Below, piece by piece: positions 1-11,280 of a stretch of DNA of 64,000 nt. Positions within the stretch are counted from its first letter, which is position 1, and each line of letters opens with the position of its first letter. A program made the translations under genes and the position numbers. The notes below the pieces were generated by a model that searched no databases, was not told where the DNA came from, and worked only from the letters and a program-made list of their open reading frames with translations. The DNA is taken from positions 1 through 64,000 of the forward strand of contig JAQMWT010000092.1 in assembly GCA_029834535.1 (NCBI GenBank). Direction: 5' to 3'. The stretch comes from Chrysophaeum taylorii (taxonomy: Eukaryota > Sar > Pelagophyceae > Pelagomonadales > Pelagomonadaceae).

Positions 1-151
1 CTCAAACAACTGCCCCTCCGTGGGAGACGCGGGAAGGCACGGGGCGTAGAGCAAGAAGGTGAGTAAGCGGGGAGAGGCACGCCGTGGCGGCCTGCGAGTT
101 TGTTTGCGAGGTCGCTTCGCCAACGCGCGTCGGCGCGCAAGTTCCATCGTT

Positions 152-176
152 GTCGTCGTCGTCGTCGTCGTCGTCG
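152..176. repeat. (GTC)n microsatellite at left edge
   Basis: A run of GTC triplets lies in the first 282 bases, which otherwise hold no convincing gene. Acidic or serine-rich reading frames here come from the triplet run. Confidence 0.8.
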
Positions 177-282
177 AAAGCAACGTGGAGGTGCCCTTCG
201 GAGAGGTCGCCGTTCGCAAAACGAAGGCCCAACGAAAAAAAGCGGAGGGTAAAAAGAAGCGAAAAAGCACAAGAAAGTGACG

Positions 283-1740
283 TTAGGCGGTGGTCGGGGG
301 GTGCCCCGCGGCGGAAGCGGCGGGGATCCTGGGCCTCTGGTCTGTATTGATGGCGTTGGCTGAGGCGTGGTGGAGCTCAGCGAGGAGCTGGACGGTGAGC
401 TGGTAGGCGCGGACGTTCTCGTCGATGGTGCCGCGGAAGGTGACGGTGGATGCCTTGTCGGCCTCGCCTTTGGAGCTCTCGACGCTGATGCGCGCGCCGC
501 TCAATCTCTCGAGCTCGCGGACGTGCGCGCCGTCCTTGCCGATGTAGCCGCCGACCTCTCGTTTAGGAATGGAGACCATGAGATTTGGCCGAGCCTCGAC
601 TCGGAGTTCGCGCTGCTGGAGCGTCGCGACGCCGAGGAGCGGGGGCCCAGGGGCGAGGGGGAAGAAGGACTGTTGTTGCTGCTGCGGAAAGGAGGGCGGC
701 CGGCGCGGGGTGACGAGCGGGCGGAGGGTCGTCGGGTGCGGCGGCGCGGGCGGACTCGCGGTAGCGGCGGGCGCCGAAGATGCCGTCGCGGCGGGCGCGG
801 ATTGGGGACCGCCGTTCGCGCCCCCGGCGGGCAGGGGGCGCGGTGGGGCGAAGGCGTAGGGCTGGGGCGGCACCGCGCCGCGCTGCCTCGCCGAGAGGGC
901 GTCGAGGAGGGGCGTCGCGCTCGCCGGGGCGTCGCGCGCCGGCAAGCCGCGGGTCTGGAGCGGGAGGACGCCGCGGCCGAGCGCGGCGGCGGCCCCGCGG
1001 TGGACGTCGCGGCCCGAGGCGAGGATCTCGGTGGGAAAGTGTTCGTCGAGCTTGGCAAGCACGAGGTCGACCGCGTTTTGGACGGCCTCGAAGTCGCCCG
1101 TGAGGGTGAGCTCTTTCTGAGGGCCGTCGCGGGGTACGTGCGCGGGGATCTCCGAGTCGGGGTAAGATTCGCGCGACAGCGAGAGCTGGGCATTGGTGCG
1201 CGCGGCCACGTCGGCGATGTGCGCGCCCGCCTTGCCGATGACCAGGCCGAGCTGCCGCTCGGGGACGAGCATCGAGAGCGCCGCCTCGTCGGCGACCAGA
1301 CGGCGGATTTCTCGCAAAGCCGCGAGCCGCTCCCGGGAGCCACCGATGAGGACGACAACGGGTCGCGCTGTCTGGCACGCGACGCTGACGCGACACCGCG
1401 TCGTCCTGACGATCTCCCGCACCGTCGCGCCCCCCTTGCCGATGACCCCCGAGACGGAGTTCGTCGGAATAATGAAGTTCATGACGCCGAGCGGAGACTT
1501 GAAGCCGCCCTCGTTTGGTCGCTTTGGATCCCCCGGCGACTCAGGCGCTGCGGACGCCGGAGGCGGTGCCGCTGCCAGCGACGCGCTCGACGAGCCGCTG
1601 CTGCTGCTGCTGCCGCCAGATGCAGCGTTCACAACGACGACTGCCGCCCCCGCCCCCGGGGCGGTCGCCGTCGCCCCGCCGCTCGAGGAGCCCACGGACG
1701 AGTTTGGGCCCGAGTCCTTGGGGGGGGGCTCGCGCTTCAT
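283..1740 (-). CDS. Triple KH-domain RNA-binding protein (PCBP/hnRNP K-like)
   Basis: Three KH domains are visible, each with its GxxG RNA-binding loop: GKGG in KH1, GKAG in KH2 and GKDG in KH3 near the C-terminus. KH1 and KH2 are adjacent; KH3 follows a long Pro/Ala/Gln-rich linker, the layout of poly(C)-binding proteins and hnRNP K. The expected role is binding C-rich single-stranded RNA in splicing, mRNA stability or translation. The frame stays open to 1884, but the first codon there is TTG, so I place the start at the only in-frame ATG, 1740 (485 aa). A spliced upstream exon is possible, because the open stretch above the ATG looks protein-like. It is divergent from the chaperonin gene. 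The family is clear; the target RNA is unknown. Confidence 0.85.
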   Translation of the reverse strand: MKREPPPKDSGPNSSVGSSSGGATATAPGAGAAVVVVNAASGGSSSSSGSSSASLAAAPPPASAAPESPGDPKRPNEGGFKSPLGVMNFIIPTNSVSGVIGKGGATVREIVRTTRCRVSVACQTARPVVVLIGGSRERLAALREIRRLVADEAALSMLVPERQLGLVIGKAGAHIADVAARTNAQLSLSRESYPDSEIPAHVPRDGPQKELTLTGDFEAVQNAVDLVLAKLDEHFPTEILASGRDVHRGAAAALGRGVLPLQTRGLPARDAPASATPLLDALSARQRGAVPPQPYAFAPPRPLPAGGANGGPQSAPAATASSAPAATASPPAPPHPTTLRPLVTPRRPPSFPQQQQQSFFPLAPGPPLLGVATLQQRELRVEARPNLMVSIPKREVGGYIGKDGAHVRELERLSGARISVESSKGEADKASTVTFRGTIDENVRAYQLTVQLLAELHHASANAINTDQRPRIPAASAAGHPPTTA

Positions 1741-3724
<1,984 letters not shown>

Positions 3725-5147
3725 CATCTATTACACTCCGAACGAACGAACGATCGAACGATAGTAGTTCTACGCGGCGCCCCTTTTCTTCGTCATCATC
3801 ATCATCATCTTCTTCTTCTTCTCCTCCTCCTCTCTCGTCGGCATCGCCTCACCGCCCCGCACACACGCCTCCTCCAGAAGCGCGCTCCTCCGTCCCTCTC
3901 TCGGACCACCACCTGTCCCCGTGGTTGCAGTTGCAAGCAATCCTCGGCACCTCTGTCGTTCGAAATTCACGTGTCCGCCGGGCGGCCTCTTCGTCGTTCC
4001 TCGGCCGGCCTTGTGGTGCGGTTCATCTTTCGAGAAATCGGAGGTCGGGCTGCGTCACAAGCGGGAGTATGCACTCAGTATCGTGGGTCGAAATCGATGA
4101 TAGTAGGGTAGCGCGGCGTCCTCATTCCCGGCACAAGAAGAATAACAGAACTATAAACTTCCGGCCATCACAATGCAAAGGTCGATATCTCGCGCTTCCT
4201 ACATGAATGACCCTTTTAAGATCAAAAAGTGTCGTGTAGGCGCGATACTTCCAAGTCTGCCACCACATCATCATCGGAGATTGCGCGTTCCCTCGCTCAC
4301 TTTGCGCTCAACATGTTACGGAAGTACACCATGCCGACGACATGGAGTACTGCCGACGTGGTGGTGGTGTACTACCGAGGCGTCGACTTCGAGCACTGAG
4401 GCGAACGGAGTCGCCAGGTCTTTCTTTGACCACGAAGTCCACGTTGGGCGGACGATGAATCGGAAAGAAGGCTCAGACCCCGAAGTTTCCGTTGGATTCG
4501 AAATTATGCCCAGCCGCAGACAAATCAATCTTTTGTTTGGCCTCCGTCGCCGCAAGCTGAAATGGCGTGGCGACTCGACTTCGAGCACTGGGCACGTCAG
4601 AAAACTTAAATACCGCCGCCGCCGCCGCCGCCGCCGCCGCCTGCGAAAGTCTCATGGCGCAGGTGTGGTATCTCCATGAGTACTCTACGGACCTTGAGAG
4701 TGTCAAGGTTTGATTTCGCAGAACTGGTCGATCAGATTGCGGACCAGAACAGTGGTGATTGTGCAGACAAGTCGTGCTTCATGGGGATCCGCCAAGACGC
4801 AGTCCGCGACAAAGGTCGATGGCGATGACGATGCCAACGAGGAGAGTCTAAAGAAGAAGGGGAAGAGGAGGTTATCCGAGTCAGTCATCGGTGGCAGCGA
4901 TAGATGATCCGACGATGATGGCGCATGAGCCGAGGTTGGCGAAAGAAAAGCCCACGCGCCAACCGCGACCGAAGTGGGCCACCTCCTCAAAATGAACGGG
5001 AACAACAACCGGAACTCGCCGGTCGCCTCCAAAATAATAAGCTTGAAAAGCGTCCAAGGAAGGAAAGAAGGAAGCACCACCACGATGGGACCTCGCCGCG
5101 GGGCTACTCCCTCAAGGGTACGCAGGTTCATCATCAGATTATGTATG
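3725..5147. other. Gap between convergent cpn60 and ALDH genes
   Basis: No supported gene lies in these 1.4 kb. It holds (TCA)n/(TTC)n runs near 3795-3830, a short near-palindrome at about 4324-4350 (GTACACCATG facing CATGGAGTAC) and a (CCG)n run near 4612-4640. Short frames on both strands resemble no family I know. A leucine-rich minus frame between 4700 and 5150 might be an unrecognised exon, but nothing supports it. Confidence 0.5.
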
Positions 5148-6683
5148 TCACGAGTAGGCGCGAAAGGAAAAGCCCGGCGGGGCTTGGATGACGGTCTTGG
5201 GCTGCTGGTACTCGCGAAGGCCCGCGAGGCCGCCCTCCCAGCCGAAGCCGGAGCGCTTGGTGCCTCCAAAGGGTGTTTGCGGCCAGAGGAGCTGGTTCGC
5301 GTTGCACCAGACGACGCCGGCGTCGAGCTTGGTCGCGACGCGGTCAGCGCGGGATTGGTCGGCCGTGAGGACCGTGTGCGCGAGGCCGTAGAGGGAGTCG
5401 TTGGCGAGCGCCACAGCGTCGTCTTCGGTGTCGAAAGCGCGAGTCGCGAGGACGGGGCCAAAAATTTCGTCGCGCCAGAGCTCGGAGTCGACGGGGACGT
5501 CGTCGAAGACGTGAGCTGCCACGTAGGAAAATTTGTTGTCGCCGTGGCGCAGGAGCGGTGGGTGGGGTGCCCGGTCGACGGCGGCCAAAATAGCGCTCGC
5601 GCGGTCGCGCGAGACGACGGGCCCGAGCGTCGTTCGGGCGTCGAGCGGGTGGCCCGGCACGACTTTCTCGACCGTCTTCTCGCAAATTCTGTCGAGGAGT
5701 GGTCGGTAGATGTCGCGGTGTGCCAAGAGTCGCGAGGTCGCCGAGCACACCTGGCCCGCGCACTGAAAGATTCCGAACATGACCCAGTCGGCGGCGACGT
5801 CGAGGTCGACGTCGTCGAAAACCACGCACGCGCCCTTGCCTCCGAGCTCGAGGGCCGAGGGCCTCGCGTGGGGTGCCGAGGCCGCCAGGACGGCGCGGCC
5901 GCCGCGCGTGGATCCCGTGAAAGAGGCGAAATCGATTTCGGGAGAGGAAACGAGGGCCGCCGAGGCGCGGTCGACGGCCGAGAGCGGCGGGCCGCCCGTT
6001 AAAAGGTTGGCGACGCCGGGAGGGCAGGCCGGGCCGAGGGCCTCGGCGACGAAGCGGACGCAGGTCAGCGAGGCGAGGGGCGACGGCTTGAGCACGAAGG
6101 TGTTGCCCGCGGCGACGCAAGGCGCCACTTTTAATACGGCCTGCATGAGGGGAAAATTCCACGGCGTGACGAGCGCGCACGCGCCGCGCGGGCCGTACCG
6201 CACGCGCGCTGCGCAAGCGGTCCCCTCGATCTCGGTGCCCTCGAGCATTGTGTCCTCGGATGTCGCGAGCCCGGCGTAGTACTCGAGCACGTCACCGCAG
6301 TACGCCACGTCGACCCGGCTCTCGATTATCGGCTTGCCGCAGTCGCGGCTCTCGAGATCCGCGAGCTCCTCGACGTTCGCGCGAGTCCACGCGCTCGCCG
6401 CGAGTAGCGCCTCGCTTCGCTGCGACGGGATTCGCGCCCACTCGCGATCCTTGGTCTCGAACGCGCGCCGCGCGGCACAAATGGCAACCCCGGCGTCGAA
6501 CGCGCTCGCGTCAGACAACCGCGACATCACCGACTCGTCCGCCGGCGACACCACGTCGATCTCGAGCCCGTCGCTCGCCCCCCGCACCTCCCCATCCACA
6601 TACAAGGTCGCAGCCCTGCCCGACGAGGACGACCACCGTCGTCGACACACCCGCACGACACCAAGTCCGACGACAACGAACAT
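5148..6683 (-). CDS. NAD(P)+-dependent aldehyde dehydrogenase, betaine-aldehyde type
   Basis: This 511-aa protein has the full ALDH fold. VTPWNFP and the VLKPSPLA region form the cofactor site, FTGSTRGG is the Rossmann glycine loop, ELGGKGA supplies the general-base Glu279, and GQVCSATSR carries the catalytic Cys313. The C-terminal FGGTKRSGFGWEGG motif is also present. GQ(I/V)CSATSRLL is typical of betaine aldehyde / aminoaldehyde dehydrogenases (ALDH9/10), which make glycine betaine or omega-amino acids; substrate choice is inferred. The N-terminus (MFVVVGLGVVRVCRRRW) is a short hydrophobic stretch followed by Arg, so it may be a membrane anchor or targeting leader. The start is an ATG and no intron is needed. 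It converges with cpn60. Confidence 0.9.
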   Translation of the reverse strand: MFVVVGLGVVRVCRRRWSSSSGRAATLYVDGEVRGASDGLEIDVVSPADESVMSRLSDASAFDAGVAICAARRAFETKDREWARIPSQRSEALLAASAWTRANVEELADLESRDCGKPIIESRVDVAYCGDVLEYYAGLATSEDTMLEGTEIEGTACAARVRYGPRGACALVTPWNFPLMQAVLKVAPCVAAGNTFVLKPSPLASLTCVRFVAEALGPACPPGVANLLTGGPPLSAVDRASAALVSSPEIDFASFTGSTRGGRAVLAASAPHARPSALELGGKGACVVFDDVDLDVAADWVMFGIFQCAGQVCSATSRLLAHRDIYRPLLDRICEKTVEKVVPGHPLDARTTLGPVVSRDRASAILAAVDRAPHPPLLRHGDNKFSYVAAHVFDDVPVDSELWRDEIFGPVLATRAFDTEDDAVALANDSLYGLAHTVLTADQSRADRVATKLDAGVVWCNANQLLWPQTPFGGTKRSGFGWEGGLAGLREYQQPKTVIQAPPGFSFRAYS

Positions 6684-7008
6684 GATGATTGCAATAATAA
6701 TAGTTATACCCTTCTATCCCTCTTCTTAATACAAGCTTATTCGACCACTTGCAGTTTGCGCAAAACAAAAAAAAATCGCGCCGACCGAAACCCGCGTGTC
6801 GCCCGCCGAAACGTCCCCTTGCGCTGCACGCGAAGGCACAAGCGGTCTCAGGCAGGCGACCCGGTAGAGCGACGCGAGCCCTCTTTTAGTCCATTGAGGC
6901 TCAAAGTCTGTCTTCGGTCGCCCGCGGTACGGATAAAATGGCCCGAGATATGACCCCCGGATTTCGACGCGGACTGGGCTCTGAAGTGTGTGGGGTACCC
7001 TCTCGGGC
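6684..7008. other. Intergenic, nothing recognised
   Basis: These 325 bases upstream of the ALDH gene have lower GC and some A/T runs. I see no gene, RNA or repeat. Confidence 0.5.
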
Positions 7009-7890
7009 CTATCGCGACACTGTCCAGCGGTCTACTACGAATTTATTCGGTAATAGAGTCCATGCCGCTGTTGTTCGCGCGCTGCAGCTCAGACTGGGGA
7101 ATGGAGCGAAGGCCTCCGGCATTCCGCTCGAGCTTCTTGGCGTGGCGCTGGGTTTCGATCGCGAGAAAAATGAGCGATCTCGTCTTTGCCTCCATTCTCG
7201 GCGCGGTAGACGAGCTTGTACTCGCGGGCCGTCCGCGAGTACCGCGTGAAACGTACGCCATGTTCCTCGAAAATTGCCTCGTCTTCCGCTTTCTCTGGGC
7301 GCGCTGCAAGCACTTGGCGAGATCCTCGGCGCGCTTTGAGTCGATGAACTCATCCTCGCGCTTCTTGTTCTGGAGAGGCCGGCCCAGTGAGCTGTCTCCG
7401 ACGGCACGACAAGCACCCGTTTCGGTCCCACAAAGGCCGGCGCGAACATGGCCTTCTTCAGCGGCGGCGACGACGCGGCCACCAACTTCGGCGGCCTCTT
7501 CGCCAACTCCTCCGAGGCAACCGGCGCGCCCGCAGGCTTGCGCTTGTTCTCCTGCGGCTCGTGCTCCTGCCGAAAGAGCTCCGAACCACCTTCGCCTTGC
7601 CTTTCCCCACCCTCTTCTCGTACTTGTCAATGATGACGAAGAACTTGCCCGCGCGGCTTGCGTGTTGATCATCGCTCTACCGCCCGATCCCTGGAATCGG
7701 CGGCCCGTCTCCGGGGGGCACATACAAACCGTGCAGGAGCGTGCGCGTGAAGTTGTACTCTCCCGAGGCCATCACAGCGTGCAAGAGCGACGCAAGTATC
7801 GCGATCAGCTTGATTCAAATCGATTACGCCACCTTCGTCACCTTGGTCGAGCGCCAGCCAGCAGTGTGGTGCCAGACGTGATAGACGCAC
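7009..7890 (-). pseudogene. Decayed protein-coding remnant, family unknown
   Basis: Protein-like segments on the minus strand fall in all three frames and follow one another: a piece with FFVIIDKYEKRVGKGKAKVV (about 7600-7660), a Lys/Pro-rich piece with MFAPAFVGPKRVLVVPSE (about 7410-7470), a charged piece with NKKREDEFIDSKRAEDLAK (about 7310-7375) and a piece with VRFTRYSRTAREYKLVYRAE (about 7210-7270). A last piece ends at a stop near 7045. Shifts of frame between plausible pieces are what an old, frameshifted gene looks like. I do not recognise the family and found no domain motif. A live gene with many tiny introns is a weaker alternative, since the junctions lack clear GT-AG pairs. Confidence 0.4.
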
Positions 7891-7920
7891 ATTGAACTTC
7901 CCGTTTATGATATCCGTTTA

Positions 7921-8282
7921 CTAACTAACTAACTTCAGACCTCTCCCGAGCATGGGAGGGAGCCAGGCCGGACCGACAGGTGCCAGTCCGGAATCACGGG
8001 CCTGTAGACGAGGAGCGCCGAAAGGTCGGTCGGCGGAGAGTGACCATCAAGCTTGTCGCCATGCGACGAGGAGACCGCGATGTGACTGACAACCAACTCG
8101 TCGATAACCTTCCATCTTCGCCCCCCGGCCATACCCCGTCCCACTGCGAACGTTCCGGCTGCCAACCGGCCCGCTCGGGAGGCGAATAGGTGCCAACCTA
8201 CGCCGGGAGGGCGGATGCCCTCGCAAGGCTCAGGATTCATGAGGCACCGTCCTCCATCGCAACCGCAGTCGGCGATCAGGGT
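7921..8282 (-). mobile_element. 5'-truncated non-LTR retroelement (LINE tail family)
   Basis: The insert lies between two copies of the 11-base target duplication ATATCCGTTTA (7910-7920 and 8283-8293). Read on the minus strand it ends in GGAGAGGTCTGAA followed by a (GTTA)n tail, the same 3' end as the LINE pieces at 8934-9449, 19.7 kb, 34.1 kb and 41.8-42.0 kb. Only the last 80 or so bases match those copies. The rest differs, so this could be a diverged LINE subfamily or a SINE borrowing the LINE tail. Confidence 0.8.
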
Positions 8283-8293
8283 ATATCCGTTTA

Positions 8294-8921
8294 GTGTCGA
8301 ACATAATGAAGAACTGAGCTGGCGACGACGGTTTTCGCCAACGCAGAAATCTGCCGAAGAGCTTTGGTTAAACCCTTCTCTTCGAAAGGGCTAGTTTTTC
8401 AACCAAAGGCTGGTAACTAACGCGACTTGACTTTGGCGGCCTAAGCCGAATTTTAAACGGCACTTGGCGCGCTCTCCGCTTCAGCACAATGAATCCTCGG
8501 TCGGGGGCTCCCGATCGGCGCCCGTAGCGACGGCAGCTATGACGGTTTTCACGTCGAACCCAGATTTCATGATATGGTGACAGCAGCTAGAAATCGCAAA
8601 TGCGCCCCCCCCTGGGTTTCTCGAGGCACCGATTGACGCCTCGTTTGACCCTCTCACAGGCTAGGTGTGGGGCTGCGGGCAGGGGGGCGGTCAATTTCCG
8701 GGTGACCTTCGTGGGGGTATCCTCGAATAAGCTTGTAGCAGTCGACAGGGGCTCTTAAATGTTGAATTTTGGCGTGACCCCCAAGATTGGTGGTGGTATC
8801 TAAAAGGCCGACTGCTAAGAGGGGGGGATGTGCGTGCGGGGCCTAAGATTTTTTTTTCCTCAAGGCGACCGACGACGTCGTGCGACACCAAGAACTTGGC
8901 CAGCCGCATCAATGGCGAGGC
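8294..8921. other. Intergenic; hairpin and short dispersed repeat
   Basis: An imperfect hairpin lies at 8362-8408: outer arms CTTTGGTT and AACCAAAG, inner CCCTT and AAGGG. Near 8803-8828 is a minus-strand copy of the motif CCCTCTTAGCAGTCGRC, seen again at 54.49 and 55.95 kb, and a partial copy lies at about 8735-8760. No gene is seen. Confidence 0.45.
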
Positions 8922-8933
8922 CTTCGACGGGCC

Positions 8934-9449
8934 TTCGCGGCGCAGAGTCGTGGTGCCTCACCGAGGTCCTGTTCCGCCGGCTGCGGTGCTTTCACGGGCA
9001 GTGCGCCAGCGTCATATGTCGCATGTCCCGGAAGCACACCTGGCTGCACCACATCTCAACGGAGGCCCTGCTGCGGCGCCTCGGCCTCGAGTCCATCGAC
9101 GTCTACGTCACGCGCCGCCAGCTCCGCTGGGCCGGTCACGTCGCCCCTATGCCCTTCTCCCGACTCCCTCGCAAGATGCTCTCGTCTTGGGCCCGCTCCA
9201 AGCGCCTACCGGGGGCTCCGCAGATGACGTACGGGAGGACGCTCGCCAAGGCGCCCCCCTTCAGCTCGTGGCACGACCTCGCACAAGACCGCGCGCAGTG
9301 GCTGTCCGCCATCCACAAGTTCTCGTCCCTCGCCTCTACCCCAACTGTGTGTTTTTCCTCTGTGATCCTGGACCGGCTCCTGCCGGTCCCGTCTGGCTCC
9401 CGTGCTTGGGAGAGGTCTGAAGTTAGTTAGTTAGTTAGTTAGTTAGTTA
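8934..9449 (+). mobile_element. 5'-truncated LINE with reverse-transcriptase C-terminal region
   Basis: The 516-base insert lies between two copies of the 12-base duplication CTTCGACGGGCC (8922-8933 and 9450-9461). Its open frame begins with AESWCLTEVLFRRLRCFH and contains RRQLRWAGHVAPMPFSRLPRK. This ends the LINE ORF after the reverse transcriptase; the family's usual form is RRLRWAGHVARM. The polymerase and endonuclease parts are missing, as expected of 5' truncation. The 3' end is GGAGAGGTCTGAAGTTAG with about seven GTTA units, a microsatellite tail in place of poly(A), as in RTE/CR1-type elements. The short piece is nearly open and the duplications are perfect, so the insertion is fairly young. 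It is not functional alone. Confidence 0.9.
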
Positions 9450-9461
9450 CTTCGACGGGCC

Positions 9462-9881
9462 CCAGCCGCCTGCGTAGCGTGTCCGGGCGCCAGGACACAA
9501 CTTACCTCGAGTGCCCTGCTGACGGGGTCGCTGTGGCCGCTGATCGAGCAAGCCGCGTCATAAGTGTTTCGAGGAGCGCGTGTGACCGCCTCGTCGAGGG
9601 CATGCGCAGCTGCCATTTATTTGTCGGCGTCCTCACGCCGGCGCGCCCGGCGATAATAGTCTAGTAGACGGTCCAAGGACTCAAGTTAAGGACCTAAATT
9701 TGATTGGGCACGTTCGTCTCGCCGCGCCTCAGGCTTGTGGGGTATGTCGTCTCCTGTTTGAACCCTCGACCATTCACGATGCAGAGACCGATCTCGCTGC
9801 CGTTGCCGAGTCACTTGGCCACCGCGAACCTAGGCAGATTCGTCTTTTGAAACCCTTTCTGACGAGCATAGAACGCGCGGA
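9462..9881. other. Intergenic, nothing recognised
   Basis: These 420 bases lie between the LINE target duplication and the 3' end of the ankyrin gene. No gene, RNA or repeat is seen. Confidence 0.5.
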
Positions 9882-10715
9882 TTAGAATGGAAAGCCGTAG
9901 TTCAACGGTCGCTTGAGTGCGGTCGCGACGTCGTCAAACGCTGTTGGTCGGCCTCGCGGTATTCGGTCGGCAGCCACGTCTAAGATGGTCCGACGATCCA
10001 TCAAATACCGGCGCTTCTGTACGACGGCACCATTCGCGCGCAACATATCCTCGATGTCTGCGTGGCCTGCCGCACGGGCTGACTCGAGCGGAGTGACGCC
10101 CGCCAGCGTCTGCGCGTTGATATATGCCCCCGCATTGACGAGGATCTCGACACATGCCTTGTACCCAAGGTGGCTCGCAAGGTGCATCGGGGTCATCCCA
10201 CTCTCGTTCGCAGCGTCGATGGGAAATCCTGTCAAATAGAGCTCCTCGACGCACCACGGTTTGTTCGAGATGACGGCATGCCAGCAGCGGTCACGCGGGA
10301 GCAAATGCTGTATGCGTCGCATGACGACGTCGTTCTCGAGGCGCGACTCTTCGTGATCAAAGGGCAACGGGTGCGGATAGACGACGCGATACCGGTAGAT
10401 CGACGGTCGGAGTGGCGAATCTTTAGGAATCTCGACGAACCGCATCGGTTCGCCGCGCGCGTTGCGCTCCAGCAGTTCATATGCCTGCTCTGACGTCATA
10501 TCCCCACGAAACTGGGCCGCGTCGGCTACCAGCTCTTCGTGGTTCATTTCCGCGCGCCGGTCCTCGGCCTTCTCGACCTCTTGCTGCGCGACCGCCAGCC
10601 TATGGATCTGAATCGCGTCGCCGTCCAACGCCTTCAACATATCTTTTCGATTCACGGCAACAGCCAGCTTTCGCTGCGAGCGATTGGGAAACTGGATGAA
10701 GCTCGGCTGCTGCAT
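9882..10715 (-). CDS. Ankyrin-repeat protein, 277 aa
   Basis: The C-terminal half holds at least two ankyrin repeats with typical cores: GMTPMHLASHLGYKACVEIL, then AGVTPLESARAAGHADIEDML, with a degenerate repeat before them (WHAVISNKPWCVEELYLTGF). The N-terminal 110 residues are charged and probably helical, and have no recognised domain. Ankyrin repeats mediate protein binding; the partner is unknown. The start is an ATG at 10715 and the frame is uninterrupted. Codon use is less GC-biased than in the housekeeping genes here, which fits a lineage-specific family. Confidence 0.75.
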   Translation of the reverse strand: MQQPSFIQFPNRSQRKLAVAVNRKDMLKALDGDAIQIHRLAVAQQEVEKAEDRRAEMNHEELVADAAQFRGDMTSEQAYELLERNARGEPMRFVEIPKDSPLRPSIYRYRVVYPHPLPFDHEESRLENDVVMRRIQHLLPRDRCWHAVISNKPWCVEELYLTGFPIDAANESGMTPMHLASHLGYKACVEILVNAGAYINAQTLAGVTPLESARAAGHADIEDMLRANGAVVQKRRYLMDRRTILDVAADRIPRGRPTAFDDVATALKRPLNYGFPF

Positions 10716-10829
10716 GTTCGCAACAAATACAAGAGGAGATATGTCTGACTTGGGGAGTCAGATAAGGCTTGCCCTCCTATGTCTGCGACTTTTCCGTCCC
10801 TGCTCGGCTTTTCAAAGAAGCTACATACA

Positions 10830-11088
10830 TAGGGTCGGATAAGAAAACGAGACTAGCCCGCGCCGCAACTATGGGTCCTACAACGCGTGGGCTTTTCCCT
10901 TTTTTTGCGTGAGGGGACGAAAGGATGCCGACTTCACTATGGGGACTAGTTCCATCGCGACGATCTCGCGGCGTGGCGGCACATACTGCTTGAGTACAAA
11001 TGAACATAGCTCAGCGATCCGTTGAGTATGTCTTAGTACAAACTGAAACATAGTTAACGGCTCGTACGAACTTTCTTATCCGACCCTG
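10830..11088. mobile_element. Non-autonomous DNA transposon (MITE), hAT-like ends
   Basis: The 259-base element has 16-base perfect terminal inverted repeats, AGGGTCGGATAAGAAA (10831-10846) and its complement (11072-11087). With one further base each side the ends read TAGGG and CAGGG, fitting the YARNG start of hAT elements. It is flanked by direct repeats ACATACA (10823-10829 and 11089-11095). That is 7 bases, where hAT usually makes 8. There is no coding capacity. Flanking bases up to 11280 hold nothing else I recognise. Confidence 0.75.
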
Positions 11089-11280
11089 ACATACACGGCC
11101 CTGAGCATATGGTCACCTGGGCGAAAACTCTTTAGAACCGCTACTCTACCATACTAGTCAGTCTTCGAAGAAAACAAAAGTAGAGGACAGGCCCTTCCTT
11201 CCTTTGTTTGCACAGTGTCCAACAGCAGCCGGCATTAACTATTGTACACGCGCCATCACGCGTCGCGGTTATTCCGCAGT

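Noticed and set aside
8294-8933. Possible extension of the LINE ORF upstream of 8934
   Set aside because: The 12-base target duplication at 8922-8933 fixes the 5' end; sequence before it is host DNA.
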